DNA of 6,194 nt from Acidobacteriota bacterium (GTDB lineage: Bacteria > Acidobacteriota > Terriglobia > Acidiferrales > UBA7541): assembly GCA_003153585.1 (NCBI GenBank), contig PLZZ01000199.1, positions 1,227 to 7,420 of the forward strand. Direction: 5' to 3'. Below the pieces are notes generated by a model. The model made no database searches. It saw only the letters and a list, made by a program, of their open reading frames with translations, and had not been told where the DNA came from. Shown here piece after piece: positions 6,121 to 6,194 of the stretch (the first letter of the stretch is position 1; every line of letters begins with the position of its first letter). The position numbers and the translations under genes are program-made.

Positions 6121-6194
6121 AGGATTGAATTTCCCTCTGCTCTACCGAATGGGTACACCCGCGTCCTACAGTCATCAGTGTATGGCTTCGTCAA

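Noticed and set aside
6149..6194. ATG at 6149 open to the window end as a new gene
   Set aside because: Only 15 codons are visible and there is no SD upstream; an open run of that length is expected by chance.

Overview
The window looks like chromosomal DNA of an acidobacterium or a close relative. The main reason is the large cell-surface lipoprotein in the middle (1517-4288): Cys-rich bacterial Ig domain, then putative-Ig (He_PIG-type) repeats, then glycine/aspartate-rich beta modules, a style I associate with soil Acidobacteria. This taxonomic call is an inference. Base composition is moderately GC-rich, no gene is clearly broken, and there is no IS element, tRNA, rRNA or CRISPR array.

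Layout: (1) 21-980, minus strand: the ATPase of an ABC-2 type exporter (GldA/CcmA-like), with a TTG start behind a strong Shine-Dalgarno (SD). Another SD at 3-9 implies a further gene immediately downstream, outside the window, probably the permease. (2) 981-1516: a 536-bp spacer between divergent genes, with weak candidate promoters at both ends and short open frames I cannot recognise. (3) 1517-4288, plus strand: a 923-residue predicted lipoprotein with one Ig-like domain, three He_PIG repeats and four degenerate C-terminal modules. (4) 4335-4739, minus strand: methionine-(R)-sulfoxide reductase MsrB, convergent with the lipoprotein gene across a 46-bp gap. (5) 4740-4914: a compact divergent regulatory region. 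It holds a good msrB promoter placed so that the mRNA would be leaderless, a promoter facing the thiolase, and a perfect 14-bp palindrome between that promoter and the thiolase start. (6) 4915-6120, plus strand: 3-oxoadipyl-CoA thiolase (PcaF/PaaJ). (7) 6121-6194: nothing I can support.

The genes do not form one obvious pathway. The ABC ATPase belongs to an exporter, the lipoprotein to the cell envelope, MsrB repairs oxidised methionine, and the thiolase performs the last step of aromatic-compound catabolism without other pca/paa genes in view. I found no convincing new multi-gene system. The items most worth a second look are the palindromic operator upstream of the thiolase, the predicted leaderless msrB transcript, and the four-fold degenerate module array in the lipoprotein.
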